A stretch of DNA of 64,000 bases. Origin: an uncultured Alphaproteobacteria bacterium (GTDB lineage: Bacteria > Pseudomonadota > Alphaproteobacteria > CAAHEQ01 > UBA3637). Numbering within the stretch: position 1 is the first letter of the stretch; each line of letters starts with the position of its first letter. Positions 45,994 to 54,353 of the stretch are shown piece by piece. Both the position numbers and the translations under genes were made by a program. The stretch spans positions 51,401 to 115,400 of the forward strand of contig CAKPYQ010000001.1 in assembly GCA_934203105.1 (NCBI GenBank). The letters are read 5' to 3'. A model generated the notes under the pieces. That model was not told where the DNA came from, searched no databases, and worked only from the letters and a program-made list of their open reading frames with translations.

Positions 45994-47067
45994 TTAAGCG
46001 TTACTTTCGGCTTCGGTTTCGGTTAAAGTTGTCGTCGCCGGGGTTAAAGCCGGAGTTTGAGTTGGTGCTTTTGCCTTCAATAAATCTTCCAATACGGGCA
46101 AATCGTCGCCTTTTGCCTCATCATCAAGCAAAGCCACAACACCTTTTTTAGCCTGCCACACCGGCGCCATAGCCGATGCATTCAATAACGTCCCGCGTGC
46201 CAAAACAACCGTCGGGATAACTTCCGAATCCGGCTCTTTTTCCCGCAGCAATGCACTGGCTTTTTCCATTAAATAAAACGGAGAGGTAATCAAACCTTGC
46301 GCCGAAAACCAAGTCGGCTCTAAATCGTCATCGGCGGCATCTTCATCGGCAATCCATTCGCGGTCTGCCGTTAAAAAAGACATCATAAAAGCAACACTGT
46401 CCGTAGCCAAAACCAACGCAACATTTAAATCGTCCAAACGCACATTTTCAAATAATTCGTATCCGTATTTAGCCCCCAAAGCTTTAATTTGTTCGGCTAA
46501 TTCAGGGGTCAGCGCATCAACGGCATCTGCATCAACAGCGCTCGCCATTTTAGAAATTTCATCTGACAAGTCGTCGTTTTCATTTTCGGCCGATTGATTT
46601 TGTGCTTTTTGTTGTTCGGCTTGCTTTTGTTGTTCGGCCAACGCCAACGCGGCGCCGCCAAATCCGCGCATTTTAGGCATTGCCGCCGGCCGAGCAGTCA
46701 TACTTTGCGCCACAACCGGTGTTTTTGGCAAAGGCGCAGCATGATGATGCCGCATATTTAAGAAAGGTTTGAAAATCAAGTGCAGCCAATGGACTTTACG
46801 CACCCAAAGCCACAGGCCGAACCAAACGGGAAAATAAAATAAAAAAACAAAAAAGATCAACAGATTTTTTGGCGAATTCACAGCCCAATTATCATATTGA
46901 AAACGCATATAGAGCGTATACCAGTCAGAAAAAGGATTCAAAAAAACTTCTTTTGTCGAATACGAAAAACAAGCAAACGGAGAATAGCCCAAATAAAGGC
47001 CGATTAAACTGCCTCCGACGCATAAATATAAAAAGCTGTACAACAAAAACAAAAAGAAATTGCGCAT
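45994..47067 (-). CDS. Two-helix membrane protein of the secretion-like cluster
   Basis: 357 residues: membrane segments at about 4-28 and 68-92, a Gln/Ala/Lys-rich linker (about 140-165), then an acidic cytoplasmic domain (about 170-340) and a Thr/Pro-rich tail. No known family. A TTGTTT-N17-TATGAT promoter lies just upstream, so it is separate from the TAGAC promoters. It is included in the cluster by position only. Confidence 0.6.
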   Translation of the reverse strand: MRNFFLFLLYSFLYLCVGGSLIGLYLGYSPFACFSYSTKEVFLNPFSDWYTLYMRFQYDNWAVNSPKNLLIFFVFLFYFPVWFGLWLWVRKVHWLHLIFKPFLNMRHHHAAPLPKTPVVAQSMTARPAAMPKMRGFGGAALALAEQQKQAEQQKAQNQSAENENDDLSDEISKMASAVDADAVDALTPELAEQIKALGAKYGYELFENVRLDDLNVALVLATDSVAFMMSFLTADREWIADEDAADDDLEPTWFSAQGLITSPFYLMEKASALLREKEPDSEVIPTVVLARGTLLNASAMAPVWQAKKGVVALLDDEAKGDDLPVLEDLLKAKAPTQTPALTPATTTLTETEAESNA

Positions 47068-47130
47068 ATTAATCCTTTCTTATTTTTTAAATCATAACAA
47101 TATTTAAAATAAAAAACAAGAAAAAATTAA

Positions 47131-47165
47131 AAAAGCCCCGCAACATAAGTACGGGGACTTTTTTT
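47131..47165 (-). terminator. Terminator after the PTPEQ-repeat gene
   Basis: CCCCG (47136-47140) pairs with CGGGG (47152-47156), extended by AAG/CTT with a bulge. The A-run on its left gives the minus-strand U-tract. Confidence 0.75.
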
Positions 47166-47176
47166 AATCGGCAAAC

Positions 47177-49468
47177 TTAGCGTTCTGCGCCGGTATTTTC
47201 GATCGAAATCGAACGATTGACATCTGCCCGCGGCATACGCGCCAACTTTAAAGCTTCACGGTTGGCAGATACTTCGGCTTGTTGGCTTCTGACCCCGGCC
47301 GCCGCAGTTGAGAAATGACCTATTTCATTTTTCAAAGCCGCCGGCGTCGTTACGGAAATCGAAAAATCATGCGCTTGCGACAGATTCATTTTCGGACGTT
47401 CAGACAAAGGCTTTGTATCAATCGCAATCATTTGATCACGTCCGCTTTGCGTGGTACGCAACATTGTCGGATCAACTTGCAAGTCCTCCGCTTTTATCGG
47501 TTGTTCCGGCGTCGGTTGTTCCGGTGTCGGCTGCTGTGGCGTTGGTTGTTCCGGTGTTGGTTGCTGTGGCGTTGGTTGTTCCGGCGTCGGTTGCTGTGGC
47601 GTCGGTTGTTCCGGTGTCGGCTGCTGTGGCGTCGGCTGTTCCGGTGTCGGCTGCTCCGGCGTCGGTTGTTCCGGCGTTGGTTGCTCCGGTGTCGGCTGCT
47701 GCGGCGTCGGTTGTTCCGGTGTCGGTTGTTCCGGTGTCGGTTGCTCCGGTGTCGGCTGTTCCGGTGTCGGTTGTTCCGGCGTCGGCTGTTCCGGTGTCGG
47801 TTGCTGTGGCGTTGGTTGCTCCGGCATCGGCTGCTCTCGTCTTTGCTTTTGCCGACCCAATCGTTCGTATTCCCCGCCTTTCATCATCGATTTAGACGTA
47901 TCCGCTAACTTTTTCAACGTTGCATTTGTCGGCGGATGGCCGTACGTTTGGAAATATCCGTAATCTAACATACGATTACGCAATTCTTCCATTTGACCTT
48001 TGCTTAAATCGCCAATCATACGCCCGTCTTTATCAAACTTTAATTTCAAACCGTCCAATAACTCGGGATGTTCTTTGCGCAATTTTGCGGCCGCTTCCGG
48101 CATATTTCCGCAGCTTTCAATAAAAAGCTGGTGCACCGATTCAAATCGATCGTGCGCGCTCATTCCGCGAGCATCAGCCACGGTTTGATCATATTGTTCT
48201 ACTTTGTCTTGAATATACTTTGTTTTTTCCTTAACCTTTTCGGCGGCCAAATCCAAGCCCCATGCGACTTGGTTAGGCAAGTAAAGCAACGCGCGGATAA
48301 ACAAATTTTGGAAAGCTTGTTCCGGCGATTTTGCTTTTGAAAACTCTTCGACTATTCCCCAAAACGAATTTGCATGATTACGTTCGGCAATTTTTTCCCG
48401 TGCTTCTTCACTTAATTTAAAACCTTCGGAAAAGTCCATGCCTTCACGGACGGGAGGTTGATTTTCGGGTTTTGACGCCGGCCCCGGCACATACGGTTCG
48501 GCCGGCGTATCGTTATTGTTGCCGTCCGGAGCATAATAGTATGGTCCGTTATTGGGCACATTGCCTTGAATAGTAATCGGGGCAGCCTCCGCCATTTTTT
48601 GCGGATCATACGTAAAGTTATCATTTTCCAAACTGCCATCCACTGTAACGCCCGGTGTTGTCGGTGTTTCGCCCGTCGTTGCCATTGATGGTGTTTGTGG
48701 AATAGCTCCGTTTATCGTCGCGCCATTTTCCATTAAGCGATCAGCTTTCGGCTTATCAGCAATACTGACTTTGTCGGGATCGTAAGTGTATGGACTTTGC
48801 TCGTTACCGGTAACAGAGATATTGTCCTTGCTGTTTGAAAACAACGGCGCGCGATACGTCGCATCTTGCGCATTGTTTTGTTCAAACGGATTGCCCCCCA
48901 ACAATTGCACGGCTTTTTGATGAGCAACCGGTTCCAATTCGCTCCAAATCGTATTCAAATTATCCATACGATTTTTATCGTAATCAATAACAGCTTGGCG
49001 TTCATCAAAAGCTTTTTGCGCTTCTTTTAAATACATCGAATCTGTACTGATGTTTCCCGTATTCAACGCTTTAATTTCATCGGTATTCATCAAAAAATCA
49101 GCCTGTTCTTTGGTCAGGTTTTCAATATTATCAACACCATAGTGTGAAGCCGCCAAACTTTTAAACACTTCCTTTGCTTTGGAGGAAGAAAGCGTTTCCA
49201 ACTTTGAAAAAGCGTCCGGATCTCGGATCGGCCGAATTTGTGCGTTCAAATCCAATAAAGCTTGCTGCACATTCGGCGATAATTCACGCTCCGGATTGAT
49301 TGTCAACGAACTCATAAATCCGATCGGCGCTTTGATAAAATCGGCATAATTTTCCGCCGAGCTTTTCGATAAAAACTCTTTTGCTTCCGATGTACCGATT
49401 TCCTCATCGACGTGCGCCGTACTGATGTTTTTGTAATCGTCCAGCTGTTGATTGTATCCGTCTGCCAT
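47177..49468 (-). CDS. Large PTPEQ-repeat protein of the secretion-like cluster
   Basis: 763 residues, no signal peptide. The N-terminal 340 residues are acidic and low in complexity, with repeated TYDP-K and GNVPNNGPYYY-like phrases. A helical middle follows (about 350-540), then about 21 tandem PTP(E/Q)Q pentapeptides (about 548-655) and a polar C terminus. No known family. The Pro-rich stretch would be rigid and extended, like spacer regions of envelope-spanning proteins. Its own TAGACA-N17-TATAAT promoter matches those of the pilin and the divergent operon, which supports a role in the same machine. It could also be a secreted substrate. Confidence 0.6.
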   Translation of the reverse strand: MADGYNQQLDDYKNISTAHVDEEIGTSEAKEFLSKSSAENYADFIKAPIGFMSSLTINPERELSPNVQQALLDLNAQIRPIRDPDAFSKLETLSSSKAKEVFKSLAASHYGVDNIENLTKEQADFLMNTDEIKALNTGNISTDSMYLKEAQKAFDERQAVIDYDKNRMDNLNTIWSELEPVAHQKAVQLLGGNPFEQNNAQDATYRAPLFSNSKDNISVTGNEQSPYTYDPDKVSIADKPKADRLMENGATINGAIPQTPSMATTGETPTTPGVTVDGSLENDNFTYDPQKMAEAAPITIQGNVPNNGPYYYAPDGNNNDTPAEPYVPGPASKPENQPPVREGMDFSEGFKLSEEAREKIAERNHANSFWGIVEEFSKAKSPEQAFQNLFIRALLYLPNQVAWGLDLAAEKVKEKTKYIQDKVEQYDQTVADARGMSAHDRFESVHQLFIESCGNMPEAAAKLRKEHPELLDGLKLKFDKDGRMIGDLSKGQMEELRNRMLDYGYFQTYGHPPTNATLKKLADTSKSMMKGGEYERLGRQKQRREQPMPEQPTPQQPTPEQPTPEQPTPEQPTPEQPTPEQPTPEQPTPQQPTPEQPTPEQPTPEQPTPEQPTPQQPTPEQPTPQQPTPEQPTPQQPTPEQPTPQQPTPEQPTPEQPIKAEDLQVDPTMLRTTQSGRDQMIAIDTKPLSERPKMNLSQAHDFSISVTTPAALKNEIGHFSTAAAGVRSQQAEVSANREALKLARMPRADVNRSISIENTGAER
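47499..47832 (-). repeat. 15-bp tandem repeat array coding PTPEQ
   Basis: About 21 copies of a 15-base unit, plus-strand form GGTTG(T/C)TCCGG(C/T)GT(C/T), with Glu/Gln alternation (TCC versus TGT or TGC) and many silent changes. Copy number can vary by slippage, in steps of five residues without frameshift. Confidence 0.9.
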
Positions 49469-49505
49469 TGCCTTATCTCCTTAATAATGATCTTTGATTG
49501 GTTTA

Positions 49506-49534
49506 ATTATAGCATGCATTTTGTGTTCTGTCTA
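49506..49534 (-). promoter_or_regulatory. TAGACA-type promoter of the PTPEQ-repeat gene
   Basis: Minus strand: TAGACA (49529-49534), 17 bases, TATAAT (49506-49511). RNA would start about 31 bases before the ATG. Confidence 0.75.
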
Positions 49535-49547
49535 CTTTTTTTAACAT

Positions 49548-50195
49548 TTAAGCTTTTATTTTTTTAACAAAAGCACCTATTTTTTTGTTAATGTCTTTTG
49601 CGTCAGCAATGGACAAGATCCGTTTGCCGTTTTCGTCTTCGACGATAATCGGAGAAAAGAACGCCGGATTTTCAATCAAAACGTCCCATGCTTTTTGAGC
49701 ATCTAAATCCGCCATATTCAAATAATTTCTAAACAACCGTTCGGCATTAACCGGAAAGTTTTCCGGCGCCATTTTAGAGGCAAAACTGTCAATAATTTCT
49801 TTGCGGCGACGTTGGAAATTACGCAATTTTTCGTACAAAGATAAGCCCTGCGATTGAATTTGTTGTTGTTGTTCGGCCAACTTTTCTTCATCTTCTTCTT
49901 GGCAAAGCTCAATGTAATTTAACAATAAATTGCGCCAAAAATCGTCTTTTTTGTAATGGCGATTCAGTTGGTCGATCATTGTTGCAACCGGCAATTCCGT
50001 CCCGCGCAACCCCAATAAATAAGCAATCACCGGAACAATTTGCGTTTTAATCGCATCAAAAGAGTTGGCTATCGAGTCGCCGGTCATCGCGTCAACATCA
50101 AACGTTAATGCCGGAGAGCCTTTTAACATATCGCGATATTGGTAAAGTTGCTTATAAATGTTGATTAAACGCTGTTGTCTGTCATTCAGTTCCAT
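49548..50195 (-). CDS. Helical hypothetical protein of the secretion-like cluster
   Basis: 215 residues, almost all helical and charged, no membrane segment. Its start, RQQRLINIYKQLYQYRD, resembles the start of the protein at 57664 (AQQLVNIYRQLSIL), so the two may share an N-terminal module. No known family. It is read from the symmetric divergent promoter at 50240-50272 and may act as a cytoplasmic chaperone or assembly factor. Confidence 0.6.
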   Translation of the reverse strand: MELNDRQQRLINIYKQLYQYRDMLKGSPALTFDVDAMTGDSIANSFDAIKTQIVPVIAYLLGLRGTELPVATMIDQLNRHYKKDDFWRNLLLNYIELCQEEDEEKLAEQQQQIQSQGLSLYEKLRNFQRRRKEIIDSFASKMAPENFPVNAERLFRNYLNMADLDAQKAWDVLIENPAFFSPIIVEDENGKRILSIADAKDINKKIGAFVKKIKA

Positions 50196-50239
50196 AATCG
50201 TCTCCCTTTATTAAAAAAATACGAATTTATATAAAAATA

Positions 50240-50272
50240 ATTATAGACGAGTTTGAAAAAATAGTCTATAAT
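50240..50272. promoter_or_regulatory. Symmetric divergent promoter on a perfect inverted repeat
   Basis: ATTATAGAC (50240-50248) and GTCTATAAT (50264-50272) are perfect 9-bp arms around a 15-base centre. Plus strand: TAGACG (50244-50249), 17 bases, TATAAT (50267-50272). Minus strand: TAGACT (50263-50268), 17 bases, TATAAT (50240-50245). Each -35 overlaps the opposite -10, so the two polymerases should exclude each other. Confidence 0.75.
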
Positions 50273-50315
50273 AATATTAGAAAATTAGAAAAAACTTCTT
50301 AAAAAGGGGTGCATT

Positions 50316-51686
50316 ATGGGGAATTTTTATCGTTTTTTATGTGTTTTATCAACGGTTTTATGCCTTGCATTGCCGGCGCGCGCAGATATTGTTCAAGGTT
50401 TTGTCAGCGGTTGTTGGAACGATTGCGACGCTATGTCCGAGGCGGATATTCAATCGATGGCAAAGAGTGTCGCCAAATGCAACAAACAAAGGAACTGCAC
50501 CTCCTCTGATTATGAAAAGACTCAAAAATTTAAACAACTGCAAAAATGGAGTTATTGTCACGAATGTTCAAACAATGTTATTAAAGTTGCAGACAGGATA
50601 AAAAGACAAGCAGAGGAAAATCGTCGAAAATGCCTCGAACAAGGCAATAATCCACAACTTTGCGAGGCCGACTATAACACTGATAGAGCTTTTGCTTTGA
50701 CACAGCATAGGGATTCCGTATTCTGTTTAAAAGCGGCGATTGGGAACTCATCGGGAGCAGGAACGGCCGTTATATACACCAAAATTTTGGATACATTCTT
50801 ATCTTTTGGTGGCTCGGGGTGTTGGTTTTGCCCGATTTTCGACACGATATTTAATACGATCAATACAATGGCAACAAAAATGTATGACAAGTTGCGCGGT
50901 TTATGTTTAGCCTTGGTCATGACATTTGGTATGGCGTGGTTGTTATGGACGATATTTAAATTCATCACAACCATTCACGGCCCGAACGTCGGTGAATTGA
51001 TGACGACATTATTTAAAGGATTGGGAACGGTTATGTTGGTATCCATCGTTTTATCGGCTTCGCCGTCCTTTATTACCCGATACGTAATCGACCCGTTTGC
51101 GGCTCTGGGTTCCGGATTATCGCAAGAAATTATGAATTTGCAAGGAACGAATAACAAAGATACGGTTACTTACTCACGCTATATTGACGGCAATTGCGGC
51201 AATGGAACAGTGGCTTCACGCGCCCAAGACGGACAAATCAAGGTTTGTACGCGCATTCCTTCAAACTCTTTTGAGGGATTGGCATTGTCTGCTGACGTCT
51301 ACAACGATATGAATTGCTTGTTGCGCCGAATCAGTTTAGAGTTGGTCTTTGGTATGGCGTTGGGTGCTGCCATTTTTACAGAAGGCCTGAGCGGTGGATT
51401 ATTTAATGTGCTTCCGCAATTTAGTTTATTGCTTGTCGGCGCATTGATTTTATGCGCTTACCTGATGCTTTTCATCTCTATTCCATTTAAATTGATTGAC
51501 ATTTTGTTAAGGATAGGCTTTGTCGTGATTTTATTACCATTCTTTGTGGCCTGTATGACAACGAAGGTGACCAGAGCCTATGCGAAAAAAGGTTGGGATA
51601 TGTTCTTGGGCTGCTGGATCACGTTAATTGCTTTGTGCCTGTTTATAACATTCTCGTTGCAATTGATCGCTGTGGCAATGCAGTAA
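50316..51686 (+). CDS. TrbL/VirB6-like polytopic membrane protein, paralogue 1
   Basis: 456 residues: signal peptide (cut after ARA, about 23), a Cys-rich periplasmic part (about 24-165), then CWFC at 169-172 and about six membrane helices. Two segments mark the family inside this cluster: after the CxxC, AWLLWTIFKFITT, and later FKLIDILLRIGFVVILLPFF followed by KKGWDMFLG (quoted in part). They recur in the genes at 53097 and 54354. TrbL/VirB6 proteins form the inner-membrane channel of type IV secretion systems. First gene of the plus-strand operon; AAGGGG precedes the ATG. Confidence 0.7.
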   Translation: MGNFYRFLCVLSTVLCLALPARADIVQGFVSGCWNDCDAMSEADIQSMAKSVAKCNKQRNCTSSDYEKTQKFKQLQKWSYCHECSNNVIKVADRIKRQAEENRRKCLEQGNNPQLCEADYNTDRAFALTQHRDSVFCLKAAIGNSSGAGTAVIYTKILDTFLSFGGSGCWFCPIFDTIFNTINTMATKMYDKLRGLCLALVMTFGMAWLLWTIFKFITTIHGPNVGELMTTLFKGLGTVMLVSIVLSASPSFITRYVIDPFAALGSGLSQEIMNLQGTNNKDTVTYSRYIDGNCGNGTVASRAQDGQIKVCTRIPSNSFEGLALSADVYNDMNCLLRRISLELVFGMALGAAIFTEGLSGGLFNVLPQFSLLLVGALILCAYLMLFISIPFKLIDILLRIGFVVILLPFFVACMTTKVTRAYAKKGWDMFLGCWITLIALCLFITFSLQLIAVAMQ

Positions 51687-51697
51687 AGGAGGAAAAT

Positions 51698-53092
51698 ATG
51701 AAAAAATTAAAGATACTTTGCTTATCATTGCTGGCTTGGGGGTTAAGTTCTTACGCTGCCCATGCCGCAACGGTAGATCGTATTGTACAAGGCATGGCCG
51801 GCGACGACATCAAAGGAACGGTTTCAAAAGAGCTTTATTTTGATGGCGTCACGATTTGGGTTCTGCTTGCCTCTTTCTGTATTGCACAAGGATTGGTTAA
51901 TTTGGCCAGCCAAGTCGCGCAGGCATTTGGTGGTGTCGAATTGGGCGGGCCTGTTGGTAATGCTGCATTTGGCACGGCCGCGGGCCTTGCCGGCGGCGCT
52001 GTCGCTGTGACAGGTAAAATCGGTAGAAAAGCAAAATCATTGGTAAAAAATGCTTTCAAAGCCAAAGACAGTAAAATGGCCTCTTCGCCAAGCGCAGGAA
52101 CAAGAAGCTTTACGGAAACAACACCAACATCAGATCAAACACCGAATGGAAACAATCCTCCGGCCGGCGAAAAACCCGCTGGTGGCAAACCGCCAACACC
52201 GTCGACACCGCCGACAGATGGTTCCGGTACACCGCCACCACCTCCGACAGATGGTTCAGGTACACCGCCACCGCCGCCAACCGACGGTTCAGGCACTCCA
52301 CCGCCACCAACAGATGGCTCTGGCGCAACACCTATGGATACGGCGGCGAACAACGCAACGGCCGCAGATACATCTGGTGGCGACACATCAGCGAGAACTG
52401 CCGCAGCCCTTGCTGCCGTGACTGGCGTAGCTACTGCAGCTGTGAAGAAGACCGGCGAGGCTATGGGTCTTTACGCAACAAATACGGCTTCTGATACAGA
52501 TGCCTCGAATAAGAATACTGTACCGGCTAATGATTCTGCAAAAGCGCGCAAACCGGGCACACTCGAAAAGGTCGCGGACATTGTCGGGTTGTCTCCGGAA
52601 AAAGTGACCGCCACCGCAGCAGGTGTTGCAGGCGTGGCTGCAACCGCCAACGCCGGCAGAAGCATCGCAGAAGAGTTGCAAGAAAAAGTAATGGGTCAAG
52701 CCAGATCGCAAGTTTTGGATGAGTTGGATAGAAAGATCCCGCCAGAAGTTTCAAAAGCCGTCGAAAAACAAGCTTCGGCAAATGGAACGCAACCGGATTC
52801 AGGAACAAAAGTATCCGAAGAAGTCAACAGAAAAGTTGATGAAATCAAAGCAGCGGGAAGCGGATCGGGATCGGCAGCAGCAGCGCCGGCACCGGATCCG
52901 TACAAAGGGACACCGTTAGAAGCCGGACGACCGCCCGAAAACGACATAAAACCGTTACAAGTTGAAATGCCGTCTCAACCCGCGGCCTCTCCGTTGAACG
53001 TCGAACCGCCATCGTCGGTGAAAATTATGTCGGGGAAAGCCCCCGAATCAATGAAACCGCCGGTCAGCATACCACCATGGAAGAAGAAGTAA
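51698..53092 (+). CDS. Proline/alanine-rich cluster protein with signal peptide
   Basis: 464 residues from the ATG at 51698, which follows a perfect AGGAGG and gives a signal peptide (cut after AHA, about 23). One membrane segment (about 45-70) precedes a Gly/Ala stretch. Then three to four TDGSGTPPPPP repeats occur (about 170-208), followed by Ala-rich and Pro-rich segments to the end. A longer frame back to 51593 overlaps the previous gene and is unlikely. No family recognised. It could be an envelope spacer or a subunit of the channel beside the TrbL-like proteins. Confidence 0.65.
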   Translation: MKKLKILCLSLLAWGLSSYAAHAATVDRIVQGMAGDDIKGTVSKELYFDGVTIWVLLASFCIAQGLVNLASQVAQAFGGVELGGPVGNAAFGTAAGLAGGAVAVTGKIGRKAKSLVKNAFKAKDSKMASSPSAGTRSFTETTPTSDQTPNGNNPPAGEKPAGGKPPTPSTPPTDGSGTPPPPPTDGSGTPPPPPTDGSGTPPPPTDGSGATPMDTAANNATAADTSGGDTSARTAAALAAVTGVATAAVKKTGEAMGLYATNTASDTDASNKNTVPANDSAKARKPGTLEKVADIVGLSPEKVTATAAGVAGVAATANAGRSIAEELQEKVMGQARSQVLDELDRKIPPEVSKAVEKQASANGTQPDSGTKVSEEVNRKVDEIKAAGSGSGSAAAAPAPDPYKGTPLEAGRPPENDIKPLQVEMPSQPAASPLNVEPPSSVKIMSGKAPESMKPPVSIPPWKKK

Positions 53093-53096
53093 AGCT

Positions 53097-54338
53097 ATGA
53101 AAAAATTCGTTTCGTCCATTTTGCAACGCCTTTTAAGAGTTCTGCCTTTAAGCAGCTTGCTCTTCCTTGGCGCGTGCAATTTGTCGAACGAGTTGGATTT
53201 GGAAAAAACCCAACAAACGATGACATCGTTGGAGGGGTGCTTTTCTTGTCAATTCTTCCGTATTGTTTTTGATTCGATTGCAAAACTGGCCTCAAACGCT
53301 TACCCGAAAATGTGCGACATTTCCTTGTCTTTATTGGCGTTGGGGTTAATGGCGTGGATCTTATGGCATGTCTTTAAACTGATAACATCATTGCGTGAGC
53401 CGAACTTGGCACAATTTTGGATTCAGCTTTTTCAAACGCTGTTCAAAGGTGGATTTATCTCCATTTTAGTTGCCTCAAAAGAACGGCTGTACGAGCTGAT
53501 CAATACGATTTTGGAACCGATCGGATTGATATTCGTTAATTTAAGCAGCTCTTTATTGCGCAACAATTGGATATCGCGCGTTGAATTGGCAAACAGCGTT
53601 CAAACAGCGCTCAGCTCCGGCCCGGGCTTTCCGGCCGCTATGGGTCAACAGTTGGAAAACTTAATTTATCGAATTACACTTGCATTAAACTTTGGCCGTA
53701 TCATCGGCTTGCGGTTAATGTTAGGATCGGATTTTACGAATTTTTGGTTAGGATTGACGACAACATCTATCTTCTTTTTAATGACGTTGTTTTTCCCGCT
53801 GTACTTAATTGACGGTTTGTTAAGGTTGGCGTTTGTCTTTACCCTGCTGCCGTTATTGTTGGTGGCTTGGGTTTTCAAAACAACATCGCATTATTTGAAA
53901 AAAGCATGGGATATTTTCTTGGGCGCATTTGCCCAAATTATGGTAGCTTGCGTCTTTGTGGCAATCTGTATTGCAACGTTTGAAGGATTTATCAGCTTGC
54001 GCGGATACGGTTATTTACTATCCCCAACGGCACAAAATACGGATAAGTTGTTCTTTGATGAAGCAAATCGTATGTCGTATTCGTTCTTGTCATTCCTTTT
54101 GATTGCGTTTTATATGTATAACTTATCCAAACGGATCACGACGGTGACGGCTCACTTTACCGGTGCGCCTGCTTCGTCGATTTTGGCAAGCTCTATGGAA
54201 CGGGTAAAAAAAGCGGTTACATCTTTGGCTTTGACAGTCGTTGCAATTGCGGCAACCGTAACCGGAATGGGTGCAGTTGCTTCGGCGGCGGGCAAAAAGG
54301 CCAAAGAAAATGCAAAAGAGGCTCTGAGTCAGGAGTAA
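53097..54338 (+). CDS. TrbL/VirB6-like membrane protein, paralogue 2, with lipobox
   Basis: 413 residues: a signal ending in LFLGAC (Cys 27), so possibly a lipoprotein, then CFSC at 48-51 directly before the first core helix. AWILWHVFKLITS and LYLIDGLLRLAFVFTLLPLL (quoted up to 20) with KKAWDIFLG match the other two paralogues. It starts 4 bases after the previous gene stops. The periplasmic part present in paralogue 1 is missing. Confidence 0.7.
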   Translation: MKKFVSSILQRLLRVLPLSSLLFLGACNLSNELDLEKTQQTMTSLEGCFSCQFFRIVFDSIAKLASNAYPKMCDISLSLLALGLMAWILWHVFKLITSLREPNLAQFWIQLFQTLFKGGFISILVASKERLYELINTILEPIGLIFVNLSSSLLRNNWISRVELANSVQTALSSGPGFPAAMGQQLENLIYRITLALNFGRIIGLRLMLGSDFTNFWLGLTTTSIFFLMTLFFPLYLIDGLLRLAFVFTLLPLLLVAWVFKTTSHYLKKAWDIFLGAFAQIMVACVFVAICIATFEGFISLRGYGYLLSPTAQNTDKLFFDEANRMSYSFLSFLLIAFYMYNLSKRITTVTAHFTGAPASSILASSMERVKKAVTSLALTVVAIAATVTGMGAVASAAGKKAKENAKEALSQE

Positions 54339-54353
54339 TAGGGAGAAGAAAAA

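Noticed and set aside
47451..47963. Long open frame on the plus strand coding CGVGCSGVGC repeats
   Set aside because: It is the complement of the PTPEQ repeat in the minus-strand gene; the 15-bp period keeps several frames open by chance.
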